This document shows, one piece after another, positions 12,401 through 25,200 of a stretch of 64,000 bases of DNA. The stretch lies in NCBI GenBank assembly GCA_038049695.1, contig CP142453.1, forward strand, positions 14,378,501 to 14,442,500, given 5' to 3'. The first letter of the stretch is position 1. Every line of letters begins with the position of its first letter. The translations under genes and the position numbers were made by a program. A model generated the notes under the pieces. It saw only the letters and a list, made by a program, of their open reading frames with translations. It was not told where the DNA came from and made no database searches. The stretch is from Cinnamomum chago (taxonomy: Eukaryota > Streptophyta > Magnoliopsida > Laurales > Lauraceae).

Positions 12401-15400
12401 GGCCATGAAGAAACCAAAAGAAGCTTAAGTACAAGCGGTAATGACCCTCATGCTAACCTGGATATGTGGATTTACAAGAAATGATATGATATATGAATGA
12501 GTAAATTAGCGGAAGCTTGAACAGAAACCACCACAGAACTTGCTTGAGATGATTCACACATATACATTAGAAGGCCAAAACCAGCCACTGTCCAATGTAT
12601 TAAAGCTACAAGAGGAAGGAAACAGGAAGGAAAGAATGACGAAGTGCCAAAGAGCATGACTCTAAATAGTCAAACTGGAAAAGTAGAACTTACAAGTAGA
12701 TGGGATAAAGATACGTTGATAGTAAATTTTTGTTGGCACCTAGCCGGTATATTGACAACCTCGAGGGTAGGTTAACTAGTACTTAAAATACATTAGTCAG
12801 AGAGGGCATCATTTTCTTGTTTGTGCCTTTCAACGTTGCATATTTCAAGCTATCGATAATTCATTTTAGTGCGGCAACCACTCTGCCTTCTTCCAACACT
12901 CACTCTCCTTCATTGCCACAAACTAGTTCCCTATCCGCCCCTTTCACTACTTCATTCACTCACACACAAGGACATACCCCCAAAGAGATGCAAGCAAGAG
13001 CTCACTTGCACCCAGGCTAATTAGTATTTTTGTTATCATAGTTTTTCACGCCCATTATTAGAACAATTTGAGCCGAGCAAGTTTGACTTTGATAGGACAA
13101 AAAATTAAGATGGTAATGATGATGATCATGATAAAGAAGATGTTGTAGATGATGATCATGATAACGAAGATGTTGTTGTAGATGATGATCATGATAACGA
13201 AGATGTTGTTGAAGATGATGACGATGATTTAGAAGAAAATACGGTGCAGGACGAACCATCTCGAGCTAACTCATCAACTTAAAAACAAAGTGACAGGGAG
13301 ATCCAACTGGTTTCCTTCCAATCCGCAATTTTCCGATAATGCAAAGTTGCTGGACTAGTAATTCAAAAGGTGGGGAAAAAACATTTTTGAGTGGGGAGAT
13401 GATATAATTACACAACAAACAAACCCAATATACATATGCAAAAAGATATATAAAAAAAGAACAAGAAAGCATGATGTAAAAGATGTCAAAATAAGCAGTT
13501 ACAACTCTTGACACGAATACAAAACATTTCCAATTTACAACACTTCTATCAACCCCTTGTACACCTGAGAGTCTCTGGTGGAGTTGGTGTTTATGAAGAT
13601 TTTATAGCCACCAAATGGGCTCATGGTGAAAATAGAGGTAATGCAGCATATACATTTATAGTCACCAACTCTTGGCCTTACGTTTTGATGACGATAAACA
13701 ATCCCTTAAATGCAGAAGAGAACTTTTGATCTGCCTTGGAGACCTCTTTAAGATTGAAAATTTAGCTCAAGAGGCCACATTCCCATGCATGAAACAAAAT
13801 CAATTGTAAGAATAATAAACACAATTAGTTTTAGTTCTTACTTGCGGTAAAGATGTAATCACACTCCACAACATTGCATTCTGGGGTGAAACCCCTCTTG
13901 ATGAAAGGACCATGCTCACAGCTAATCCTTCTGGAATGTTGTGCACAGCAATAGCCAAGGTTACCAACAGACCTTGAGTTAGTCCTTTGGAACCGGCAAA
14001 GGAGACTCCAACACCTGACCCCTCGCCGAAAGAATGAAGAGTCATTATTCCAATAACAAGAACCACCTTACTTGCATCTGCACCCTTTATGTCCAACATG
14101 CTCACTTCCCCATATTGTTCGAGAAACTGCACAAAAATTAGGATGTTCATAAGCTATAAGTGTTTCAGGTTCATTTTAGGTTCAAAATTCATGCTGAGAA
14201 TGACCAAATGATACAACATATTCAAATGCACGATGTCAAGATTTAAATGTGCACACCAATGCATTAGCATTTAGATCAGTTTGACTTAAATATGAAAGTT
14301 GTTCCCATTACACCTGCAAATAATTCTATCTTAAGTGTATTATATCAAGTTTAGACAACACAATATGGAAAAAGCCTGAAAATTAGCTCTAAACATAGAA
14401 AAGAAACCTGCCGCCCAAAGATATTAGTAAGACGTACCAAGATAACACCATAAGGTAGACCAAATCGACACACCAATTGCTTGGATGACTACACTAAAGG
14501 GAAAATCATAGGTAGACCAAATACACAAGATATAGAGCTTAATGAATACAGTAAAGGGAAAAACAACTTTTGAGAATAATTCTCATGTGAAATGAAAAGC
14601 CAACGGCTTTAAATAACTTCATAAAAAGCAGTTTGAGAATTAACAAAGGAAAAATTGCCTATGTAAGAATTGAGCAAGATGGGATAAAACATTCACCAAA
14701 CACACAAGTCAAACAAGATCTCAAAAGTGGAAATTCAAACGAGATCTCAAAAGTGGATGAATGCATTATTAAAAAAAACACCACAAAAGGCAATATCAAA
14801 ATTTGACGGAGGAATCATGTATATGTAAGAATAGCACATAACACTGCACATCAAATAAGTGCTCAAACTGGATGAATATATTTATAGGTGCATTTCTTTT
14901 TGGGTGTTCATTTGTATTTATCAGTGAAAAGAATCAATAGTAGGTGAGATAAGAGCAAGGGCATAGATCTTAAAATCCTAGAAAACAACAAAATGAAAAA
15001 CTAGTACACCAGAAACAAAATTAAAATAAAGCTCGCAAATCAATGGTAACCCAAAAAGGCAGGATGCAGAGCAAAAGGAATATTTTAATTCTTAAGAATA
15101 TTTAAATAAGTGTAACGCAATATCGGTTAAAAATAGCTCAGCAAACCAGAAATCCTATAATTATAGCAGAAAGCACAATCACGCAAGAATAAAGACAAGA
15201 TCAAGAGAGAGATAATAAAAGGCACCAAAATGCAACAATGAAATCATGGAAATGCATCGTTCCTTGGTCGAGGTGTGCTCAGATATGTCAAGAAAAAAAG
15301 CTTGGACAGGAAACTCACTGCCTTAAAAACTAGAACAAGCCCTACATTTTAGATTTACATAAAAGAAAAAAAAATCAGTGGAAGTAACTAGAGCCATTAC

Positions 15401-15847
15401 CTTCTTACAAAGCAAAATGAAAATGCCTCCACTTAAAATCCCAATTACAACCCAGCTGCCACCACCGTAGACCTGTCCTTCTTGTACAAGGTCAAAGCTT
15501 GCAGCCAACATCACCCCAGCTGCCATTCCATTGCATACTCCCGCCCACTGAGGCTCCAGCTCCACAAAGAAGAATGGTATAGCACCTAAACCTGTGGCTG
15601 CTGCCATTGCAAGAGTAAACCAGGCAACAGTGGACACAGAAACTCTACCACTTTCTCCTTTCCTATCATTGGCCCCATGAAAGCCAGCTTCTGTGCCAGT
15701 GCCATCTATAACAGTGTTTTCCAAATTCTTATAAGGAGCAGTCACTATCTTTTCTTTGATCTCCTTGTCAGGGTTTGCTACAGCATAACCATGCACCACC
15801 AAAAAAAGAACCAAAACCAGTAGAATCGGCTTAATCCTTGAAGCCAT
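9431..15847 (-). CDS. ZIP-family metal (zinc) transporter, At3g08650-like
   Basis: Multi-pass membrane protein expected to move Zn or related divalent metals into the cytosol. Five exons: 15847-15401, 14126-13842, 11694-11566, 11101-11004 and 10241-9431. All have GT-AG borders and phases match, giving 589 aa. Residues 1-24 are a hydrophobic signal peptide or first segment, followed by a polar stretch and the first transmembrane helices from about residue 70. Exon 2 carries the two ZIP metal-site helices: LHSFGEG (H180, E184) and VHNIPEGLAVS (H211, E215). Exon 5 has a second, weaker HGLPRG copy near residue 473 and ends with the conserved tail TRLVCLHTPYCNSAPEAVR, then a stop. Length and tail match the At3g08650 group, which is longer than classical ZIPs (about 350 aa). 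The ATG at 15847 is the first in frame and opens the signal sequence. The exact metal and membrane cannot be told from sequence. Confidence 0.93.
13118..13236 (+). repeat. 30-33-bp tandem repeat encoding an Asp-rich tract
   Basis: Three copies of a GATGATGATCATGATAA-type unit plus a degenerate fourth, inside the ZIP intron between exons 2 and 3. On the plus strand one frame reads an acidic DDDHDNEDVV repeat that runs on to a stop near 13282. It could be the tail of a decayed transposon protein, but nothing upstream supports a gene. Confidence 0.6.
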
Positions 15848-18480
15848 GGCTGCTCACAACAAAAATATCCACTCAATCCTGACCTTCAGGATCATACAGG
15901 GAAATTATCAGAGAATCCCTTGAAAGACTAACAATCCTGTTGATGTGCCCAGGAGCCAACAATAGCATGTAACTCTCCCAATATGCATAAATCTCAGAAA
16001 TCAGCACCAGTTGGTATCCCTAGATTGATGACAGAAACAAGCCAATATCCAAAATCCAAGAGGCATCAAAATGCTGCTTCAAAGAAGATCCATCCAACAG
16101 TTTTAAAAAATCTCCTATACACATGAAAATTTTAATGGAAGTGAGAAAAGCTCGTCCTGGAACATATGGTTCATAGGGTCACTTTAACATGACAAGTTGA
16201 CAACATGAACCACCCTTCACTATCAAGTTAAAAGACTTCCATGAACCACATGCCATTACACATAACATTGAGAACTCAGCAATGAACAACATCAGGGATA
16301 AAGATCAGTATTTCCCCCATAAAAATAAAAGAAAAATGGACTTAAGATTTCTTACCCCTCAAATTGCTGATGGTTTGCAAGATCCAAAAGTATAGTCAAT
16401 TCCTTCTTCCTGTATCAATGTTTCTATTTCCAGGAAGAATAACTTCTAAAATCGAAATAAGAAAAAGGAATATTTTGATATTGACCACCTGCACCACATA
16501 AAAGATAAAAAAACACACAAAATTGTTTCAGATAAAAATGTAGAAAAAAATTAACATATACAGAACTTATTAACTTTATCTGATTAAATTAAAAAACAAG
16601 GGAATAAATGAAATGACATATTTGCAGCAACTTTGCATTTCACAGGCATCTCCAGCTGAAATGTTGCAAGGGATTAAATGAATAAATAAGTAAAACAACA
16701 CAAAGAATGAACACCACAGTATGAAGCTTTCAAACCCAGGGAAGCTTCAGTAGGAATTTGTTATTCAAAATGAAAATTTTGGAATGTGTTTGGTCCTTAA
16801 AACTATAAATTCCATGCAATTCGGATTTTTAAAGAAAAACTCTGATCATATAAAGAACTGACAGTGAAAAGGATTTCTGACCCAACGACCAGAGCAGAAA
16901 ACCCAAGCTTTGCCACAGGCAAAGTGGGATATGGATACATTCCCCTAATTCAATGAGGAACAGGCTAAAAGTACGGAAAACACAATCACTCATCCAGGCA
17001 TCCAGCCAACAATTACTTCTCTATTCCATGTAGAAGAAACATACAAAATATGAACTGAAACATTCTAAAAAGACAGCCTCATTTCAATGCAAATTACAAA
17101 AGGGAAAAATAATCTTCCTATCAACTACCATCTAAATCGCTAAGTTTGCACAAAATGGCAATTTCCAAACAACAAAGAAAAATCCTTTATCCAGAAATTT
17201 TAAGCAAAATCAATATGTTCAAATCAATAAGAATAATTTTAACAGAAAAAAGACTTGATCTTGGTCAACTTGGTTAGCGATGACTCCTAAAAAACCCTAC
17301 TTTTAGCCCCCAAAAAAAGCCCAAATTGATCAACTTCCTTATTCTCAAGAGGCAATTGCTCCCAACCTAATTTCTGCCCCAAAATAAGAAACCCCTCAGA
17401 ATCAGATATTGCAATTAATCCAGATTATAATAGAGCAAAATTCACATTGACTACCATTCTTGGAAAACACTAATTTTTGCCACAGGATAACGATTTCTAA
17501 ACATTGTCAGAAATGGAAAAATGATCCTCCCAACAAACTCCGAACCTTCACTACAAAATGACAATCCCTAAACAATGAACAGAAATTCTTCATAACAAGA
17601 TAAAATGAGAAAAAGCAACAAAAAACAAACTTGGTCTGAGAAGATTGACGTGAAGGAAAATAAACATACCTGGTCAATGAAAGCACGTGAAAACCCTAAT
17701 TTAATTAATAAAGGTTATTGAAAGCCCTAACTTTTGCCAAAAACCCCTAATTGATCAAAACTTACTCCAAAATAAAACCCTAATTTACGCGACAGAATAA
17801 GAATTCTCTATAGAGCCCTGGAAACTGGAAAGCACTAACTTCTACAACAAAACTGCAATTCCTAAACAGCAAAAGAAACTCTCCATAACTAAACTTTTAT
17901 ATATATAAAAAAAACAGTAAGTCCGATTCAAGGAGGATGATGTGAAGAAAACAGAACTGATATCAAAAACCCTAAATTTATTAATGAGGACTCCTGCAAA
18001 ACCCTAATTTTCGCAAACTTATAACATCAAGAAACCTATTTTATTCAAGCGAGTATTGCTTCTAAACAAGATTCTGATTTCCTCCCCGAGATAACAAAAC
18101 CTTTAGAATCAGATATTTTACAAGGAAGGAAACTAACTAACACTCCCCAAAAACACTAACTTTTGCTGCAAAACAACAAACAGGAATGCTTCATAAAGAA
18201 ATTAAATCAGAGAAAGCAAACCAACAAGATCAATTCAAGGAGAATAATGTGAAGGAGAAAAGATTCAATGTTAGTCAGTGATCTCACCTTTACACCCAAA
18301 TTTGATTAACGAAGGCTACTGAAAAAAACCCTAATTTCACCCCCCCCAAAAAAAAGAACCCCGAATCGACAAAACCCCTCTACTCTACTATCCAATCGAC
18401 GATCGCTCCTAAAAAAAAAAAAACCCTAATTTCATTTCCATCCCCAAGTCAGATATCAGAATTCAACAAAGAAAAGACTT
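15848..18480 (-). promoter_or_regulatory. 5' leader (probable UTR intron) of the ZIP gene
   Basis: No ORF is supported over 2.6 kb upstream of the ZIP start codon. Read on the minus strand, possible splice acceptors lie at about 15880, 30-40 nt before the ATG. Good donors lie at 17669/17670 (CCAG then GTATGTT) and 18287/18288 (AAAG then GTGAGA). This fits one or more noncoding first exons and a long leader intron, which is common in plant transporters. The model is an inference; RNA reads would decide it. Confidence 0.45.
17150..18340. repeat. Degenerate tandem units with AAACCCTAA motifs
   Basis: Roughly four diverged units, about 280-430 bp apart, share the same order of blocks. First comes an AACAAnGAAATTCTTCATAA-like block, then a GAT(C/T)nAAGGAGnATGATGTGAAG-like block. 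After these come AAACCCTAA followed by TTNATTAAnGA and a CTCCTAAAAAACCC-like block. The AAACCCTAA (telo-box-like) motif occurs near 17690, 17778, 17966, 17998 and 18328, and again just outside at about 18419. Copies are too diverged to give exact borders by eye. Confidence 0.55.
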
Positions 18481-19040
18481 TCATTCCTTTTTCTTATTCC
18501 GATGACTTTGTCCGGCCGCCAATCGTTTGGGAAAAACCATTTACCTGGAAAGAGAGAGCCGAAAGCTTTGAGAAGGTTTTGGGGAAAACCGGTTTTCTGC
18601 GGTTTCGAAGTGCGGAAAATCGGCTCCCCAACAGGGGGGATTCTAGGGGAGAAATACCGGGGGCAGGCAGGATTCCTGGTTTTGGATGGAGTTCTTTTGA
18701 AAGTGGGTGGAATTTACTGTGGAGAATTACAGGGGAGGAGGGACCTAGGGACGACCTTAGTTCTGGTGGGTCCCACCTTCCAGGTAGTCGGATCGTTGTG
18801 CTGTGGGGCCCACGTTCAGGGTCGTTCTGATTGTTGAGTTGATGGTAGAGATCACAGCCGTTGGATCATAATGACTTGGGGAATAGAATAAGACGTCGGG
18901 AGAAGACCCCACGTGCGAGAATCAACGGCGGGGATTATGGATGGTGGTGGGGCCCCACGCGCATCCGACGGGGAGAGTGGCTGTGGGGTAATAACTTGGG
19001 GGTGGAGACGAATATGCCGAAAGGAATCTTTCACAGGTAA
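18480..19040. promoter_or_regulatory. GC-rich island, possible ZIP gene promoter
   Basis: This stretch is clearly more GC- and CpG-rich than its AT-rich surroundings and sits at the 5' end of the ZIP leader. It reads open in two plus-strand frames (up to 111 codons), but the translation resembles nothing known to me. I treat it as a probable promoter or first-exon island rather than a gene. Confidence 0.35.
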
Positions 19041-19129
19041 CCATCAACTAATAAATTTTTAAATGTTTTTTGTTTTTTTAATTTTGTGTTTATATAAGTT
19101 GGGTTGCCAACACAATCATAGGCTCAATA

Positions 19130-19311
19130 TTTTTTTTTTTTTTTTTTTTGCTGTCAGAGGGTTCCCAACCCTTTGGGCTGGACTAATCCCTCCGGGTCCA
19201 GAGGGAAGCCGGGTAAATCCCCTGTAGCCCTAGTGTGGTAGCGGAGTTTCGAACCCACAACCTCCGGGAGCAAATCGTGGTCCTAGGCCAACTAAGCTAC
19301 CCCTTGGGGTT
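19130..19311 (-). mobile_element. tRNA-derived SINE, copy 1
   Basis: Read on the minus strand it opens with a tRNA-like region holding an A box (TAGCTTAGTTGG) and a B box (GGTTCGAAACTCC). A unique body with CCCGGCTTCCCTCT and GGGTTGGGAACCCTC follows, then a poly-A tail. An 11-bp target duplication, TAGGCTCAATA, flanks it at 19119-19129 and 19312-19322. About 182 bp. The same family is seen at 20758 and 47439. Confidence 0.9.
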
Positions 19312-19322
19312 TAGGCTCAATA

Positions 19323-20757
19323 GTTGATATGCCCCGGAATGAATCCCTGGATACCTGGATATTCAAATTTAGATACCACGGGCGTCTTTTGGTATCTCTG
19401 TCTCTATTTTGACGGAGCCATCCAAAATACAAGTATAAAAAATAGTTAAAACTCTTATTTTTATAAGTCTAAAAATGGACATTTTATTTTAAAAGGATTT
19501 GTTTATACTTGTCTAACATTGATAAAGCGTAAATTCGTATGTCAAATATTCTTGTTTTTCAACCAAATATATGCTTTAGACATTCAGATAAATAGAGGTT
19601 GGAAATGCCAAATATGGGTTACTCCTAACAAATTCGTCCAACTTAGAAAAAATAAAATGGGTGGAGATTTTTTTTGTTAAGAAGAATGAAAGAACTCTTG
19701 AATATTAGAAGGAAAATGGGTGTGATTAGGGATATGGGTGTGTTTAGATTTAGAGTGTGTGAGTTTGTGTCTCGGTGTGCCCTAAAAACGAAAAAGTTTT
19801 AAATTTTAAGATTTTCACTTTGAGCCCTCAGTCAAATGATTAGAATCACCTTATCATGTCTCCCGAAAATTGAAAATGAGATGGTCCAACAACCACATCC
19901 CCACTCCGAGCCTCTCATCAGATATTTTATGGGGTGTTGGCCGTTGGATAAAAAGAAAGTGAAATGTGCATGTGTTAGAGCCATTTTGGTTGTGAGCATT
20001 TCTGATAGTAATGTAGTCAATGTCCTTTGGAAATTATGAACTCTATTGGATGGTTTTGACTAGTGTGAATCAGCGGAGCTGGTCAATTGAAAAGTCACAT
20101 TTGATTGTCTGAAATGTTATTTTGCTTTGAAGCATTTTCATATTTCACTTTGGTGGATAACATCTGAAATTTTATAGATTTTTTGGGCATAATAACTTCA
20201 AATGCTTGCAACTACATAGTCCCTTTGAGAGATGAATGATGACCTTGATCACCTATGGAGGATAAGGATCTTTTGAGAAAGTAGGGTTAGAATTACAATT
20301 TTAATTAAAATTGTATTTATATGAGTTATTGGTCAATTTGTTAGGATGGAGTTGGATTTTTAAGAATTTATGGTGAAATAGGTTTCCAAATAGATTGTTT
20401 AGGACACAATGAACCCACCGGTGGTGAATACAACAAAGCTTCAAGCGTTTTCTCTGCTTAGGAGGTCCTCTTATTCATGAGGCCCACTTCGATGCATTTT
20501 AATCATTATTGGAGGTAGGATAAATAGAAAGGTCTCTTTACTTTTCTTTTTCTTTTCTTTTTTACTATTAACTATCACACGAAAAATAAGCCTCATTAGC
20601 TTAGCCCCAGGTTTAACAGCCATAGACTTTTTTTTTCCTTAAATTCAACTGATCAGTGATTAAAAGTACAATGATCATGATAACATTGGGCACAATGCCA
20701 AATCACGGAGGAATATCAATGTGAAAGGAGTTACACTGATGAAAAGAAGGCCCATGG
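19323..20757. other. Intergenic region between ZIP and KH genes; no gene seen
   Basis: AT-rich intergenic sequence. It includes a short open stretch at 19832-20039 in both strands with no recognisable product. Apart from the SINEs on either side I see no structured element. Confidence 0.5.
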
Positions 20758-20940
20758 TTTTTTTTTTTTTTTTGTTATCGAAGGGTTCTCAACCCTTTAA
20801 GTTGAACTAATTCCTTCGCGCCTAGAGGGAAGCCGGGTGAACTCACCTATAACCTCAGTGTGGTAGTATAGTTTCAAACCTATAACCTCCGAGTGCAAAC
20901 CGTGGTTCTATACCAACTAAGCTAGCCCTTAAAGGTTCTT
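20758..20940 (-). mobile_element. tRNA-derived SINE, copy 2
   Basis: Same family and orientation as the copy at 19130, about 183 bp, with A-box and B-box-like segments and a poly-A tail (poly-T on the plus strand). It is flanked by a 9-bp duplication GGCCCATGG at 20749-20757 and 20941-20949. It is more diverged than copy 1. Confidence 0.9.
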
Positions 20941-20949
20941 GGCCCATGG

Positions 20950-22284
20950 GCTTCATTGAGTACATGTAATATGCTTGTAGAACATTTCTTTTTTTGGCTA
21001 ATAATTAACAGAATAAGAGCAGCATTGAAGGTGCGGTTTCATCTAACACTCTTCCACAGGTGATTTTCAAGCTCATCAACTATCATGTCCTCAGGTTGGG
21101 AATTGGGATCCAAGTGTTGGTTGTAATTAAACTTGGATCCCATATATGTTGATACGACTCAATTCAAAAAATGGGGGTAAAAATAGTGGTCAAAGTGCAT
21201 CCAATCATTTCTCAAAAGAACAATAAACCACACCAAATATCTTAATTTTGCTGATAAATCATGCTCTTTATAAACCACTAAACCAGAGACTCTTCATACC
21301 AGAATAAGTACCGGATCTGAGCAATTAAGTCCATTTTCGGACCTCGTTAGCCCCCTGAAAATAGTTTACCTGCTACTATATTTACCTGTGATTCATAGCA
21401 GATGAGGAAGAAAAAACCATGATACCATGGTATAGTTTCCAAATGCATAACCCCCTCATTCATGAATTGGCCAATTTACCTGTTCTTGATTTGCACAGAC
21501 CCAAACAGAACTGGATTCAGTAAAAAAGTTTCCCCATGTTCAAACCCTGGAGAAACTAAACTGATAGCTCAAAAGGCTGCCTGGATGCGCAGAAAGACAT
21601 TGCCAATGAAGGAAACATTTACCTTAGTAATCTCATTTGCCGTCTTTGGTCTCATTTTCTAGATGAAGTGGGGATAGGATTCGGAGTATCCAGTCTAGGA
21701 AAAGCAAATACCCCACCAAATGGCAGGGGAAGTAGTGAATTCCCCATATTTCAGTGAACTTTCTCAGGTGACTTCCACCCTGTTCAGAATTCCAAGTCTC
21801 TGAAGATTATCTCCACAGAAAGCCACTTTGATTTATGGGATTTGTTACTACTGTTGATAACCTACTGTGACCCAAGAACTCAATCCACCTCCAATTAGTA
21901 GTAGTATATTCCCCACTTTCAACCAGTAAATAATTTCTTTACCTAGAGCGAATACCAAGCGGCCTCAAAATTACTACCCCACAAGGAAAAGCATCACCCA
22001 CATGGGAATCATGAATCACGGTTTACATAAGGTAATGAATCCAATGAATATACCAATTTCTAAGTTTACAACAACCACACGCACAAGGGGGAAAGTAAAG
22101 ATACATCAGACAACTATAGCAGATCCTCAGATTCATTTCTCTTTGACTCTGTTGAAAAAAAATCTACTATCAAACTCACTAGCTTTAACAGCACCTCCAG
22201 GCTCAATTGAATAGTACCAGGAGCTGAATCAAGGCGGTTCCAAAAGGTACCCGAGAAACCATCAGAGAGGAAACATATAACTCC
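20950..22284 (-). other. 3' side of the KH gene (UTR and downstream)
   Basis: Non-coding sequence after the KH-gene stop codon. The part nearest the stop should be the 3' UTR. I could not place the poly-A site with confidence, and no other gene is visible. Confidence 0.4.
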
Positions 22285-25200
22285 CTACCTCCCAGTTTTT
22301 GCACGCTTCATTCCACTGTTACCAAAGGGAGAAACACTTCCGCTCGGTCGAGGGCTCTCTTCTCTAAAACTTGAGTTCAATAGAGCTAGTTCACGTAACT
22401 GATGCCTCTTATAAATATCCTGTGACTCATCCTGCAGAGGTTTACAGAGGAATATTAGCTGCTGTCTAAAAAGTAAACTTCAAGAAAAATCAGAACACAA
22501 AACATGTGCACATGCTTGCACACTCAGGATTGTTATGGTTATGAAAGAAAGAGGAGAAAGACAACAACTCTCATGCAAAGACGATGACTGAGAATTTGAG
22601 AGATTCAGGCAACTCTTCAGATTCTATGATGAAGCTGCCCAACCCTAAAAATTGTTCAGTCCTCATCAGGTGGGCCACACATGTACATTAACTATGCACT
22701 GTTGTTCGACTTGTGCTAGCCACTGTGATGCACATGCATATTTTATGTCCATCTTTCCACAAAAATTAGCACGACCATAATCATGCAACTAGCTTAAAAG
22801 CATAGGAAATGATTCAGACGTCTTTTTACTAGGTAAGCATTAGAACAGATAACTTCAGATCAAAGCCATATTGCTACATTCGCAAGTATATTAAAAAAAA
22901 AAACACAGCATCATACAGATAGGTCAATTTTCCGTTTGCTAGAACAGACAACTTCAGATCAAAGCTGTATTCCTATATTCGCAAGAATTAAAAAGAAATT
23001 TCAGCATAACACAGACTGGTCAATTATTCATTTGTTAGAAACAAAAGGAAATATACACCATGGTTTCAAAAATGGTTCCAGACCCAGTATAGACTTATTT
23101 CATCCCTTTTCTTTAAAAAAAAAAAAAAAAAAAAAAAAACCTTAATCATGATTATAAAGAACAAAAAAGAAAAAGCAGCTGTAAATTTCTTAAATACTGA
23201 TTTAAATGTAGATAAAACCTTAATCATCTAAGTCTTATAGGGGTTCGGCCTTGTAATAACAAAGTGCTTTTTTAAATGGTAACTTGTATCAATAAATAAA
23301 TAATATATGGTGATAAGGTATAAACTGTGGAAATGTTAAGAATTCTTATGGATGGTTTCAGACAATTACAACCTCTAAGCAGTATCAGTTATGGCCAAAG
23401 CCAGTACATTTATCAACTATAAAAATCATGATATACTCCCTTTCTTTTGGATGTTTATTGTCATAGCTACAAAACCCAACATCGAATCCATGAACCAGAT
23501 TTAATCCAAAATACATAAATGGGAAGCTCGCAGCATATGGTAGTGTGCATGCGATGCGCGAAGCTCACAGCATTGATTCAATAGTTCTGAACTCCAATTT
23601 TCAATTTTGGCGCCCTATACAATGCATTGACTTTTTTCTGTGAGCACGCATGCACATGTGCATGTGTTGTGTGTGTTGGGTTATCCATAGGAATTTTGTG
23701 GGTTTTCCCACTGTTCCACAAACCCAGCTTCTGTAAAACCCACAAACAGTTGTTTCTCCAAGTTGATTCTTGCAGTGGTAACCACCAAAACACTGGGACA
23801 ACAGCATCCACAGCTTTTTCAAAAGAGGTTTCCAACCCTGGTCCAAACACAGCCTTACTGAACGCAAGACAACATGGAAAAAAGCATTGCCCTACAGAAT
23901 GTCAGACAAGCACTGAAGGCTCTGCCTTCCATAATGATGGAGTTTACATTTGACCTGCCTGGAATTGCCAGCATTTTCGTCACTCTCCAGCAACTGTGGA
24001 ACCCGTTTTCCCAAGGTCCAATGAAAACAATAGAACACTTTCATGCTATGGCTCGGATTGACTATGAGTAGCAATTACCCTTTAAGCATGTTGTCAGTAA
24101 ATTGTCGGGTTGAATGCCATCCATCATCATCATCAAAGTCATGTCCCAACTATTTTGTGGTTAGATACATGAATTATGTTTCTCCATTCCAGTCTATCTT
24201 GGGCCAAATCTTTAGATAAGTAATACTTCTTCAGATCTATCCTTACTACTTTCATTCATATCCTCTTCGGCCTATCCCTTTTCCTTAAGAGGCTATCAAC
24301 CTGCACAGAAAATCTTCTCACCGGCACCATCATTGGCCTGCATTCGACATCTAAACCATCCCAAACAATTCTCTTAATTTATCACCTATTTGATGCTACC
24401 CTAAGTGCTTCATAATGCACTCATTTCTAATTCTACCTTTCCTAGTTTTACTACGCCTCCATTTTCTGCATGTGTTGTTTCCTAATTGACCAACATTCTG
24501 CTCCATAGGTCATAGCTAATCTAATCATTGTCTTGTAAAAAATTTCTTTCAGTTTTGTAGTTAGGGCCGATCACAAAGCACTCCGGAAGCAAGTCTTCAC
24601 TTCAACCAGCCAGCTCTTATACTATGCTTGACATCCTCCTCAATCTCTCCATCCAACTATGCAAGTCTGTCATAACTGCCAATCCCAATCCCAATCCCAA
24701 TCCCAATCCCAATCCCAAATTAAGGGGGATTGCATCAGTAGGTTAACTTGATACTGGCATAAAACTTGTCACATCTACAACATGAATTCTGAGACACTAA
24801 TTGCAATAACCATCATGCTTAAAATTGAAACCACATCAGAAATCATACGATTTTTTAAACAATAATAATAACTCTAAAAATAAGGGAAAAATAGTTATTC
24901 ATAGAGAGAGGCATAGATATGAATGATGGTTCAAACAATACAAACACCTCATCCAATACATTATAAAGCAGGGTTGTCAAGGGCCAAGGCTTGTCCAGGC
25001 GTGACACACATCTAGCTACCTATCAGTATGGAGACTACAACGCTTTGGGCAAGAATTGTATATATTTTTTTTAGAGATTATCTGCTCCATTTGAGCACTT
25101 GTAAATGATTACACTTCTCTAAGGTGATGTGTTGTATTCAACCAAACATATGGATTACATGTAATTTTTGACCGTTTAAATTTACTTGTCTTTTAAACAC

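Noticed and set aside
18502-18837. 111-codon ORF in a GC-rich island
   Set aside because: A second frame is open over the same bases and the product resembles nothing. GC content alone explains the open frames.
19240-19311. Possible minus-strand tRNA gene
   Set aside because: tRNA-like head of a SINE with poly-A tail and target duplication.
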